NCBI GenBank assembly: GCA_030039715.1
Contig: JASHVA010000023.1
Location: forward strand, 1 to 11,432
Origin: Thermoplasmata archaeon
GTDB taxonomy: Archaea; Thermoplasmatota; Thermoplasmata; Lutacidiplasmatales; UBA184
Direction: 5' to 3'
Length of the DNA: 11,432 nt
Shown one piece after another: positions 5,570 through 11,432 of this stretch (its first letter is position 1; every line of letters starts with the position of its first letter). The notes beneath the pieces are model-generated. The model saw nothing but the letters and a program-made list of their open reading frames with translations, was not told the origin of the DNA and searched no databases. Both the position numbers and the translations under genes were made by a program.

Positions 5570-6654
5570 CGCCCTCGAGGTCCCATCGCGCGACGCCGAA
5601 CAGCCTCGGCTACCGGATGCCGGCCGAGTGGGCTCCTCACGCCGGGACCTGGCTGGTCTGGCCGCAGCGGCCCGATGACTTTCCGGGACGGTTCGAGGCG
5701 ATCCCGTTCGCGTACGCCGAGATCGTCCGGCATCTCGCCCGCCACGAACCGGTCCGGCTCGTGGTGGGCACCGCGGCGCGCGAGGCGCGCGCTCGCGCGC
5801 TGCTCGAGTCGAGCGGGGTCGACCTGGCCGCGGTCCGGTTCTACCGTTGGCCGACCGACCGATCGTGGGTCCGCGACTCGGGGCCCCTCTTTGTGCGGCG
5901 GACCGGTAGCGACGGAGCCGCCGCGGAGGTCGGGCTCACGCACTGGCGGTTCAATGCGTGGGCGAAGTACGACGATTTTCGCCGCGACGACCGTCTCGGA
6001 CTCCGCATCGCGCGGACGCTCGAGCGGCCGGTGTGGTCGCCCCGGTGGAACGGGGAACGCGTCGTCCTCGAAGGGGGGGCGATCGACGTGAACGGAGCCG
6101 GGGACCTCCTCGCGACCGAGGAGTGCCTCCTCGGGGACGTGCAGGCGCGCAACCCCGGCCTCCCGCGGGCGGAGCTCGAGCGACTCTTCACGGAGTACCT
6201 CGGGGCGGAGCGCGTGCACTGGCTCGCCCGGGGGATCGTGGGCGACGACACGCACGGCCATATCGACGATGTCGCCCGGTTCGTCGGGGAGCGTACGATC
6301 GTCGCCGCCCGCGAGCCGCGTCCCGACGACCCGAACCACGCGGTGCTCGAGGAGAACCTTACGCGACTGCGGGCGGCGAAGACCGCCCACGGCGGGCCCT
6401 TCGAAGTGGTGGAGCTCCCGATGCCCGCTCCCCTCTCCTACTCCGGCCAGCGGGTCCCGGCGAGCTACCTCAACTTCTACCTCGCGAACGGCGTGGTGCT
6501 CGTCCCCACGTTCAATGACCCGGCCGACCGGCACGCGCTCGCCACGCTCGCGCGGCTCTTCCCCGACCGGAGCGTGCGGGGCGTGCACAGCGGGGACCTG
6601 ATCTGGGGCCTCGGCTCCGTGCACTGCCTCACGCAGCAGGAACCGGCGGTCTGA
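5566..6654 (+). CDS. aguA: Agmatine deiminase
   Basis: Converts agmatine to N-carbamoylputrescine and ammonia, feeding the amidase encoded just upstream. 362 residues, normal for the family (guanidino-group-modifying/PAD-like fold). Visible motifs: GYRMPAEWAPHAGTWLVWP (15-33), WVRDSGP (101-107), WRFNAWAKYDD (127-137), LEGGAIDVNG (168-177), HGHIDDVARF (230-239) with the catalytic His232, PASYLNFYLANG (298-309) and HCLTQQEPA (353-361) with the nucleophilic Cys354. Start GTG at 5566 overlaps the aguB stop in GTGA, implying translational coupling; an ATG at codon 18 would cut into the conserved N-terminus. The frame continues open further upstream inside aguB, but that is an out-of-frame shadow. 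The gene ends 7 bp before the convergent FUSC stop. Confidence 0.94.
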   Translation: MTPSRSHRATPNSLGYRMPAEWAPHAGTWLVWPQRPDDFPGRFEAIPFAYAEIVRHLARHEPVRLVVGTAAREARARALLESSGVDLAAVRFYRWPTDRSWVRDSGPLFVRRTGSDGAAAEVGLTHWRFNAWAKYDDFRRDDRLGLRIARTLERPVWSPRWNGERVVLEGGAIDVNGAGDLLATEECLLGDVQARNPGLPRAELERLFTEYLGAERVHWLARGIVGDDTHGHIDDVARFVGERTIVAAREPRPDDPNHAVLEENLTRLRAAKTAHGGPFEVVELPMPAPLSYSGQRVPASYLNFYLANGVVLVPTFNDPADRHALATLARLFPDRSVRGVHSGDLIWGLGSVHCLTQQEPAV

Positions 6655-6665
6655 GTCGGGCTCAG
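6651..6665. terminator. Small inverted repeat spanning both convergent stops
   Basis: CTGAG-TCGGG-CTCAG between convergent aguA and FUSC genes; the aguA stop TGA lies in the left arm and the FUSC stop TGA (minus strand) in the right arm. A 5-bp stem without a T-run is weak as a terminator; archaea usually terminate at T-rich DNA, which is absent. Listed as a candidate bidirectional end signal only. Confidence 0.2.
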
Positions 6666-7708
6666 TGTCGCTCGCCGAACACCCGTGGCGCGCCGCCGAA
6701 GCCGGAACGACGGTACCAGCCGTACCAGAGGAGGGCGGCGGCCGTGAGGCCGAGCACTCCTCCGACGACGGTGTCGAGCACCCGGGTCTCGGCGAGCGCG
6801 ACGCCGGCGGGGTAGACGAGGTCGAGCAGGAGGATCACGAACGCGGTCAGCCAGACCGCGTAGAGGAGGTAGTTCGCTCGCTGGAAGAGGAAGAGGCCGA
6901 ACGCGAGGGCGAGCAGGATCGGCGTCTCGACCTCGACCGGGAGGGCGGCGAACGTGAGCGCGGCGCCCAGCCCGGCGCCGAGGACCGTCCCCGTGAACCG
7001 GGACGTGGTGAAGACGATCGTCTCATCGAAGCGCATCCGCAGGACCACGACGACCGTGAGCATCGCCCAGTAGTCGCGGGCGAGTCCGAACGAAAGGCCG
7101 ACCGCGAGCGCCGCCGCGGCCGTGACGCCGACCGCGATCGCGTGGGTCCACTCGGGGAGGGTTCCGACCGTCGGGACCGACGGGAACGGGGCGTCCTCGC
7201 GGGGGAACGGCCGCCGTCGCCCGGCGAAGTACCCCGCGTCGGCGGCGAACGCCGCCAGCGCGAAGGCGCCGCCGACGAACGCGTAGAGCCCGCGGCTCAC
7301 GGCCTCCGCGAACGACGGGGCCGGCAGCCCGACCCCGATCAGGAAGAGCGCGGCCGTGACGAAGCCGAGGTTGAACGTCCCGGGGATCCGGCGGGTCGTG
7401 TGGAGCGCGACGAGGCCGACGGCGACGAGCGGCACCTCGAGCCAGCCGAGCGTGCCGATCGCCGTCCCCGCCGCGAAGGCCACGGCGCACAGGACGACGC
7501 CCCACGCGCTCGAGACCAGTCGGACCCGGACCGGTCCCGTGAATTGGAGGAAGAGGATGTTGAGCGCGCCGATCGCGGCGAACACGCCGTCGGCGACGCG
7601 GCCGGTCGCGAGACCGACGACGACCGGTACCGCGAGGACGAGCGTCGAGCGGGTCGCGTCGCGCCACTGGAAGAGCGGACGTTCGAGGCGGACGACGCGC
7701 TCCTCCAA
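6662..7708 (-). CDS. FUSC family membrane protein (aromatic acid exporter-like)
   Basis: 348 residues with about ten hydrophobic segments in two clusters (about 18-160 and 186-335) separated by a short polar, Pro-rich loop (163-185). The second cluster carries the FUSC signature RDYWAMLTVVVVLRM (211-225), TTSRFTGTVLGAGLGAAL (234-251) and later RVLDTVVGGVLGL (309-321). Related bacterial proteins (AaeB, YccS, fusaric acid resistance) have an inner-membrane half plus a cytosolic domain and are associated with export of aromatic acids; this one has no large soluble domain, as in many compact members, so substrate is unknown. TTG at 7708 is the only usable start before the first helix and has GGGAGG 11 nt upstream. 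It is last of a likely four-gene operon, 97 bp after the aldo/keto reductase, with no TATA-like element in the gap. Confidence 0.82.
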   Translation of the reverse strand: MEERVVRLERPLFQWRDATRSTLVLAVPVVVGLATGRVADGVFAAIGALNILFLQFTGPVRVRLVSSAWGVVLCAVAFAAGTAIGTLGWLEVPLVAVGLVALHTTRRIPGTFNLGFVTAALFLIGVGLPAPSFAEAVSRGLYAFVGGAFALAAFAADAGYFAGRRRPFPREDAPFPSVPTVGTLPEWTHAIAVGVTAAAALAVGLSFGLARDYWAMLTVVVVLRMRFDETIVFTTSRFTGTVLGAGLGAALTFAALPVEVETPILLALAFGLFLFQRANYLLYAVWLTAFVILLLDLVYPAGVALAETRVLDTVVGGVLGLTAAALLWYGWYRRSGFGGAPRVFGERH

Positions 7709-7805
7709 CCGGGCGGCGTCCTCCCGGATCCCGCCCTCCGTCAGCCGTCTCCCCGGCCCGGAAAGGCCGACCGGTCCATGAAGGCGCCCGCGGGCGCGCC
7801 CGGGG
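7709..7805. other. Gap between aldo/keto reductase and FUSC genes with GC palindrome
   Basis: 97 bp. A perfect 14-bp palindrome GCGCCCGCGGGCGC (7784-7797) lies 8 nt after the reductase stop on the minus strand. There is no T-run and no TATA-like element, so it may attenuate rather than end the transcript. A 12-codon frame (7741-7779, minus) has no supporting signal. Confidence 0.3.
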
Positions 7806-8792
7806 CTAGCGGTTCACGCTCGCCATCGCCGCCGCGCCGTACCGGGCCCCGGCGACGGCGCTCTCGGGAAGCGCTTCCTCGACGTGACGGAGGTCGTCCG
7901 GCGAGAGATGCAGGTCGGCCGCGACGACGTTCTCCTCGAGGTTCTTCCGCCGCTTCGTTCCCGGGATCGGCACAACGTGCGGGTCGCGTGCGAGCAGCCA
8001 GGCGAGGGCGAGCTGCGCCGGCGTGCATCCCTTCGAACGCGCGAGCTCCTCGAGCCGGTCGATGAGGAGGAGGTTGCGCCGGAAGTTCTCCTCTCCGAAT
8101 CGCGGCAGCGTGCGTCGGAAGTCATCCTCCCCGAGTCCGTTCAGCGACCGGAGCTTGCCCGAGAAGAACCCCCGGCCGAGCGGAGAGAACGGCACCAGCC
8201 CAATCCCGAGCTCCCGGCACGTGTCGAGGACGCCGCGCTCCGGATCGCGGGTCCAGAGGGAGTATTCGCTCTGGACCGCCGTGATCGGAAAGACCGCGTG
8301 GGCCCGGCGGAGAGTCGCGGGGCTCACCTCGGAGAGGCCGAGGTGGCGGACCTTCCCCTCCCGGACCAGCTCGCCCATCGCGCGCACCGTCTCCTCGATC
8401 GGCGTATGCGGGTCGACGCGGTGGAGATAGTAGAGGTCGATCGTGTCGACGCCGAGGCGTTCGAGGCTCGCGGCGCACGCGGCGCGCACGTGCTCCGGAC
8501 TCCCGTCGATCGAGCGCTCCCCGGAGACGGGGTCGAAGACGAAGCCGAACTTCGTGGCGAGGAACACCTCCTTCCGGCGGTCGTGGATCGCCTTCCCGAC
8601 GAGCCGTTCGTTCGTCTCGGGGCCGTAGGCGTCCGCGGTGTCGAGGAAGGTGACCCCGAGGTCGAGCGCGCGGTGGACGGTGGCGATCGCCTCCGCCTCG
8701 TCGGCGGTGCCATAGCTCTGGCTCATCCCCATGCATCCGAGACCCAACGCCGAAACGGTCGGTCCGTTGCGGCCCAGTTGACGTCGCTGCAA
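7806..8792 (-). CDS. Aldo/keto reductase
   Basis: 328 residues, a complete single-domain TIM barrel using NADPH to reduce aldehydes or ketones. The catalytic tetrad is complete: Asp51 and Tyr56 in FLDTADAYGPETNE, Lys81 in FLATKFG and His124 in YYLHRVDP. The N-terminal LGRNGPTVSALGLGCMGMS (6-24) and C-terminal IPGTKRRKNLEENV (cofactor-binding loop) match the YakC/AKR13-like bacterial-type group; the physiological substrate is not predictable. The start is TTG at 8792, preceded at 4 nt by GGAAGGAG on the minus strand, a good Shine-Dalgarno that decides the start. The frame remains open far upstream (to 10412) but that stretch overlaps the MscS and glycosyltransferase genes in another frame. It follows the MscS gene with a 41-bp gap and probably belongs to the same transcript. 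Confidence 0.92.
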   Translation of the reverse strand: MQRRQLGRNGPTVSALGLGCMGMSQSYGTADEAEAIATVHRALDLGVTFLDTADAYGPETNERLVGKAIHDRRKEVFLATKFGFVFDPVSGERSIDGSPEHVRAACAASLERLGVDTIDLYYLHRVDPHTPIEETVRAMGELVREGKVRHLGLSEVSPATLRRAHAVFPITAVQSEYSLWTRDPERGVLDTCRELGIGLVPFSPLGRGFFSGKLRSLNGLGEDDFRRTLPRFGEENFRRNLLLIDRLEELARSKGCTPAQLALAWLLARDPHVVPIPGTKRRKNLEENVVAADLHLSPDDLRHVEEALPESAVAGARYGAAAMASVNR

Positions 8793-8796
8793 CGCG

Positions 8797-8804
8797 CTCC
8801 TTCC
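8797..8804 (-). promoter_or_regulatory. Shine-Dalgarno fixing the TTG start of the aldo/keto reductase
   Basis: GGAAGGAG on the minus strand, 4 nt before TTG 8792. It contrasts with the SD-less first genes elsewhere in the window. Confidence 0.6.
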
Positions 8805-8833
8805 CCCGACGGGCCGAATCGACCGGGAGAGCT

Positions 8834-9616
8834 TCAGGCTTGTGCGGGGGTGGCCGGCTTCCGCAGCGCCGTCCGCTTCTGTTCGAGGATCTCGGCGAGG
8901 CGCCGGTTCGCCTCGAGCGTGATCGCGTCCCGATCCTCGGGACGCCGGAGCATGAGGGTGAGGACGAGTTCGGTGGACTGGGCGGTCCGGTTCTTCGTCG
9001 TCAGGACCGGTGGGAACCGGGGGTCGAGCCGGGCGCGCAGCTTCGAGAGGGACTTCAACAGCTGGCTTTCGAACGTCGGAAGGTCGACGGTGCTCCCGAT
9101 CGATACCGGAACCGTCACCTCCTTCCACGCCTGCGGGGAGGTATTCACGACCACATCGCGGATCATCGCGACGTTGGGGACCGAGATCAGCTGGTCGTTC
9201 TCCGACAGGAGAACCGTCGTCATCGCGTTGATCTCGATGACCTTCCCCGACACGCCCTGTACGAGGATCGAGTCGCCGACCTTGAACGGCGTGTAGATGT
9301 CCGAGAAGTACTTCGCGCCGTAGTTCGAGAGCGGCTCGCGCAGCGCGACGATGATCGTCACGCCGATGAGGCCGATCACGAGGAAGAGCACGGTCGCGTT
9401 GACGCCGAGCGCCTGCAGCGCGAGGGTCCCCCCGATCAGGGCGACGACCGCCACGCCGAGCCGGCGGGCGCTGATCGCCATCTGGGGCGTGGTGGGGCGC
9501 ATCAGCCGGCCGACGATCACGTGCACGAGCCAGGCGACGACGACCGTCAGGACGACGATCACTACGGCGGGGAGGAAGGGCGCGAACCAGCTCCAGACCG
9601 TCGCCCAGCCGAGCAT
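8834..9616 (-). CDS. Small-conductance mechanosensitive channel, MscS family
   Basis: Membrane-tension-gated channel that releases solutes on hypo-osmotic shock. 260 residues, close to the minimal E. coli MscS size. Three transmembrane helices: about 13-38, 53-71 and the pore-lining TM3 at 74-105 (VLFLVIGLIGVTIIVALREP, then the amphipathic NYGAKYFSDIY). The beta domain follows with PFKVGDSILVQGVSGKV (110-126), TTVLLSENDQLISVPN (133-148) and the alpha/beta C-terminal domain to about 245. TM3 lacks the dense Gly/Ala zipper of E. coli MscS, as in many archaeal homologues. ATG at 9616 directly follows the glycosyltransferase stop (TAGATG), with GGAGG 5 nt before the ATG inside the upstream gene, so translation is probably coupled. 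Confidence 0.92.
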   Translation of the reverse strand: MLGWATVWSWFAPFLPAVVIVVLTVVVAWLVHVIVGRLMRPTTPQMAISARRLGVAVVALIGGTLALQALGVNATVLFLVIGLIGVTIIVALREPLSNYGAKYFSDIYTPFKVGDSILVQGVSGKVIEINAMTTVLLSENDQLISVPNVAMIRDVVVNTSPQAWKEVTVPVSIGSTVDLPTFESQLLKSLSKLRARLDPRFPPVLTTKNRTAQSTELVLTLMLRRPEDRDAITLEANRRLAEILEQKRTALRKPATPAQA

Positions 9617-11047
9617 CTACGCCTCCGTGACGTCGGCGAGCAGTTCGCCCTCGGCCTTGGCCGCCGCGTCGAGCGAGCACCGGCGCGACGCGGACCGGCC
9701 GTTCCGGACGAGCCGGGCGCGGAGGCGACCCGAGCGGTCGTCGAGCAACGCCCGGATCTTCCGGGCGAGGTCCGCGGGGTCGTCCGGGTCGAAGAGGAGG
9801 CCGTTCACGCCGTCCCGGATGAGCTCCGAGACCCCGGCGCGCGCCGTGACGATCGCCGGCTTTCCGTGGAGCCAGCTCTCGACCGCCACGAGTCCGAACC
9901 CTTCCCGCACGGACGGGAGGATCGTGAACTGGCAGCGCTCGTAGAGGCAGTCGAGGTCCTCCTGCGGGAGGTGGCCCGTGAACAGCACCCGGCCCTCGAG
10001 CCGACGTTCGGACACGAGCGCTTCGAGCCGATGGCGCCAGGCGGCGCTCTTCGAGAGCCCCAGCCCCGTGCTCGAGCCCGAGAAGCTGCCGTTGCCGACG
10101 AGCACGAGCTTGAGGAGGGGGTAGCTCCGGGCGAGGCGCGCGACCGCATCGATCGCGAGATGCTGGCCTTTCATCGGGTCCATCCGTGCCACGACGAGCG
10201 CGACCCGGTCGGCCGGCGCGAGCCCCAGGCGCGCGGCGGTCGCGGCGACCTGCTTCGCCGGAGGGCGGGCAAAGTCCGCCGGGTCGAGGTACGGGTAGAG
10301 CCGCAGCACGCGGGCCTTCGGATGCAGCGCCGCGAGGGAGTCGGCGTAGCTCGCCGCGCTCACGACGATCACGTCGTAGGCGTCGAGGTACCTGGCGAGC
10401 ATCGACCGCCATTCCTCGGGGAAGACCGAGGCGTCGAACGGGATGTGCCAGCGGAAGATCTTCGGCTTCAGCGAACCGAGCATGTGCCCGACGGGCATCT
10501 GCTGGAAGTCGTGGATGTAGAAGACGTCGAAATCGTGCTCGGAGTCCAGGGCCCCGATCAGCTCGGCGGTCCGGCGGTTGTAGTAGGCGTATTCGCTGAA
10601 CGCCTCGCTCCAGAAGAGATCGTCGTGCCGCCCGCCCGCGTCGATCTCGTGGATCCGCCCCCAGATCGCCTCCTTCACCGCGCCGTACCCGGCCATCCGA
10701 TCGCCTTCGATCGCCACGTTGTGCAGCGTCATCTCGCCGAGACGGACGACCGGGGGTGCATGCGGGTTCAGGGCGACCCAGTGGGCCTCGGAGATCACCT
10801 TCTCTTGGAGGAGGCGACGGACGAGAGGGTAGACCATTCGAGTAACGCCGCCCGGGGAGAACCGGTAGTCGACGCCCTCGCGCAACGTCTCGAGTTTCGT
10901 TGGGTCCCGCGAGGCCGGGTCGAGCAGCGTCCCGTCCGGCGGACCCAGGAACTGCACGAGGGGCGTTTGAGTGTTGATACAGAGCGACAGTGGAGCCAAG
11001 CGAAAATCACCCCGCGGGCTCGCGTCGGGAAGGGCTCGGTGGGTCAT
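9617..11047 (-). CDS. Family 4 glycosyltransferase, TreT (trehalose synthase)-like
   Basis: 476 residues, retaining GT-B glycosyltransferase. N-terminal acceptor domain: LSLCINTQTPLVQF (20-33), YRFSPGGVTRMVYPLV (61-76), FDVFYIHDFQQMP (173-185), FRWHIPFD (198-205), EEWRSMLARYLDAYDVIVVS (211-230). C-terminal donor domain: VALVVARMDPMKGQH (282-296) with Arg288 and Lys293, LVLVGNG (314-320), GRVLFTGHLPQEDLDCLYE (352-370) and the EX7E motif EGFGLVAVE (Glu382, Glu390), then HGKPAIVTARAGVSELI. The arrangement, especially the GGV loop near the start and the RWHIPFD...EW...YD region, recalls archaeal TreT, which joins NDP-glucose and glucose into trehalose, but other disaccharide products are possible. 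ATG at 11047 is chosen because the open frame upstream to 11419 encodes low-complexity residues overlapping an intergenic region. No SD precedes it. First gene of the likely operon with MscS. Confidence 0.82.
   Translation of the reverse strand: MTHRALPDASPRGDFRLAPLSLCINTQTPLVQFLGPPDGTLLDPASRDPTKLETLREGVDYRFSPGGVTRMVYPLVRRLLQEKVISEAHWVALNPHAPPVVRLGEMTLHNVAIEGDRMAGYGAVKEAIWGRIHEIDAGGRHDDLFWSEAFSEYAYYNRRTAELIGALDSEHDFDVFYIHDFQQMPVGHMLGSLKPKIFRWHIPFDASVFPEEWRSMLARYLDAYDVIVVSAASYADSLAALHPKARVLRLYPYLDPADFARPPAKQVAATAARLGLAPADRVALVVARMDPMKGQHLAIDAVARLARSYPLLKLVLVGNGSFSGSSTGLGLSKSAAWRHRLEALVSERRLEGRVLFTGHLPQEDLDCLYERCQFTILPSVREGFGLVAVESWLHGKPAIVTARAGVSELIRDGVNGLLFDPDDPADLARKIRALLDDRSGRLRARLVRNGRSASRRCSLDAAAKAEGELLADVTEA
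9622..9626 (-). promoter_or_regulatory. Shine-Dalgarno of the MscS gene inside the glycosyltransferase end
   Basis: GGAGG on the minus strand, 5 nt before ATG 9616 and within the last codons of the upstream gene; supports co-translation of the pair. Confidence 0.55.
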
Positions 11048-11299
11048 ATGCTCTAGTGTTCGACGCGCTCTCCGCGCCGGCCGGGCGGGCTCAGCGCCGG
11101 CATCGACAATCGTGGGAGTACCGGCGTTCGCTCGCCGGCGTTCGCCGAATTTTTCTCGCTCATTCTCGTTCGCGCGCGACCGTACGAGACAAGCGTTCAT
11201 GTACGATGTTCCGGAGCGTTCGCCGGTAGAGCCTGCCCGCGGCTCCGAAACCACTCGGGGCCGCCCGGGCGGAGCGAACGGAACGGGGGTGAGAAACCT
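11048..11299. promoter_or_regulatory. Divergent regulatory region with short direct repeats
   Basis: 252 bp between the glycosyltransferase operon (-) and the partial membrane-protein gene (+). It holds an A/T run GAATTTTTC (11147-11155) that reads GAAAAATTC toward the operon, about 100 bp before its ATG, suggesting an 80-nt leader. Immediately on the operon side are two direct copies of CCGGCGTTCGC (11121-11131 and 11135-11145, period 14), the first of which also forms CCGGCG-TTCGCT-CGCCGG. A third partial copy GCGTTCGCCG occurs at 11216-11225. The position between TATA and the predicted start site is typical of repressor binding. Confidence 0.4.
11285..11293 (+). promoter_or_regulatory. Strong Shine-Dalgarno of the right-edge gene
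   Basis: GGGGGTGAG, with GGGGTGA complementary to the archaeal 16S 3' end, about 7 nt before ATG 11300. It fixes the start and shows that this transcript has a leader. Confidence 0.65.
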
Positions 11300-11432
11300 A
11301 TGGAACAAGCAACGGAACGTGAGGTCGGCCATCTGTTCGGACTGATCGGCGGCGTCCTCGTCGCGGCGGGCGGACTGTTCGCGGTGGCGTACGGCGTGGC
11401 GAACCTGGCGATCGGACATCTCGCGGCCGGGT
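11300..11432 (+). CDS. Membrane protein, 5' part only
   Basis: Open from ATG 11300 to the right edge; 44 residues visible. It begins with a short polar stretch (MEQATEREVGHLF) followed by a hydrophobic Gly/Ala/Val-rich segment (about residues 11-38, LIGGVLVAAGGLFAVAYG) that looks like a first transmembrane helix, with no lipobox or signal-peptidase site visible. A strong Shine-Dalgarno lies 7 nt upstream. The family cannot be named from this fragment. It is divergent from the glycosyltransferase-MscS operon across a 252-bp region and might share its regulation, which is inference only. Confidence 0.6.
   Translation, partial: MEQATEREVGHLFGLIGGVLVAAGGLFAVAYGVANLAIGHLAAG

Noticed and set aside
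7741..7779. Twelve-codon minus-strand frame between the reductase and FUSC genes
   Set aside because: No Shine-Dalgarno, no conservation information and a length easily found by chance.
6665..8065. 466-codon plus-strand open frame opposite the FUSC gene
   Set aside because: Low-complexity Glu/Arg/Asp composition and antisense to a well-supported membrane protein.
8793..10412. 540-codon upstream extension of the aldo/keto reductase frame
   Set aside because: It overlaps MscS and the glycosyltransferase in another frame, is Arg/Pro-rich and unlike any reductase; TTG 8792 with a Shine-Dalgarno gives the normal family length.
8840..11056. 738-codon open frame on the plus strand across the glycosyltransferase and MscS genes
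   Set aside because: Its translation is dominated by Arg, Glu, Asp and Gly with no recognisable domain, and it is the antisense of two clear genes. High GC removes stop codons from antisense frames.
11048..11419. 124-residue N-terminal extension of the glycosyltransferase
   Set aside because: Low-complexity residues not matching GT4 enzymes, and it would overlap the start of the right-edge gene and its Shine-Dalgarno.
1..11432. tRNA, rRNA, CRISPR array, transposase or attachment-site signatures
   Set aside because: No T-arm plus acceptor pairing, no regularly spaced long repeats and no transposase or integrase motifs were found on either strand by eye; intron-containing tRNAs cannot be fully excluded without a search tool such as tRNAscan-SE.

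Overview
The window is very GC-rich and looks archaeal, most plausibly from an uncultured, high-GC member of the Thermoplasmatota; the phylum is an inference, the domain is better supported. The support is mainly promoter architecture. At least six genes have an A/T-rich TATA-like element about 23-36 bp before the start codon in otherwise GC-rich DNA, no Shine-Dalgarno sequence, and ATG or GTG starts, which is the pattern of archaeal leaderless or near-leaderless transcripts. Genes that follow another gene closely (MscS, aldo/keto reductase, FUSC) instead carry purine-rich Shine-Dalgarno motifs. Several protein types (MEDS sensory domain, small zinc-ribbon membrane protein, TreT-like glycosyltransferase) also fit archaea.

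Left part (1-4150) is a patchwork of short, mostly single-gene transcription units. It holds a tautomerase running off the left edge (-), a two-helix membrane protein with a C-terminal zinc ribbon (-), a divergent SRPBCC protein (+), a DUF1028 protein (-) whose stop overlaps the SRPBCC stop, a MEDS-domain protein (+) divergent from DUF1028, a four-helix small membrane protein (+) and an AHSA1-type SRPBCC protein (-).

Middle part (4153-6654, +) has a VOC-fold protein with an unusual basic tail, followed by N-carbamoylputrescine amidase (aguB) and agmatine deiminase (aguA). The last two overlap by GTGA and together would convert agmatine to putrescine through N-carbamoylputrescine, a route known mainly from plants and bacteria.

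Right part (6662-11047, -) is a likely four-gene operon read right to left: a family 4 glycosyltransferase resembling TreT trehalose synthase, an MscS mechanosensitive channel joined to it as TAGATG, an aldo/keto reductase and a FUSC-family membrane protein. A solute-making enzyme coupled to an osmotic release valve suggests osmoadaptation. A 252-bp divergent intergenic region with short direct repeats separates this operon from a partial membrane-protein gene (+) that runs off the right edge and has a strong Shine-Dalgarno.

There are no rRNA, tRNA, CRISPR or transposon sequences that I can recognise. The window is ordinary chromosomal gene content with a few informative arrangements rather than an obvious new defence or mobile system.
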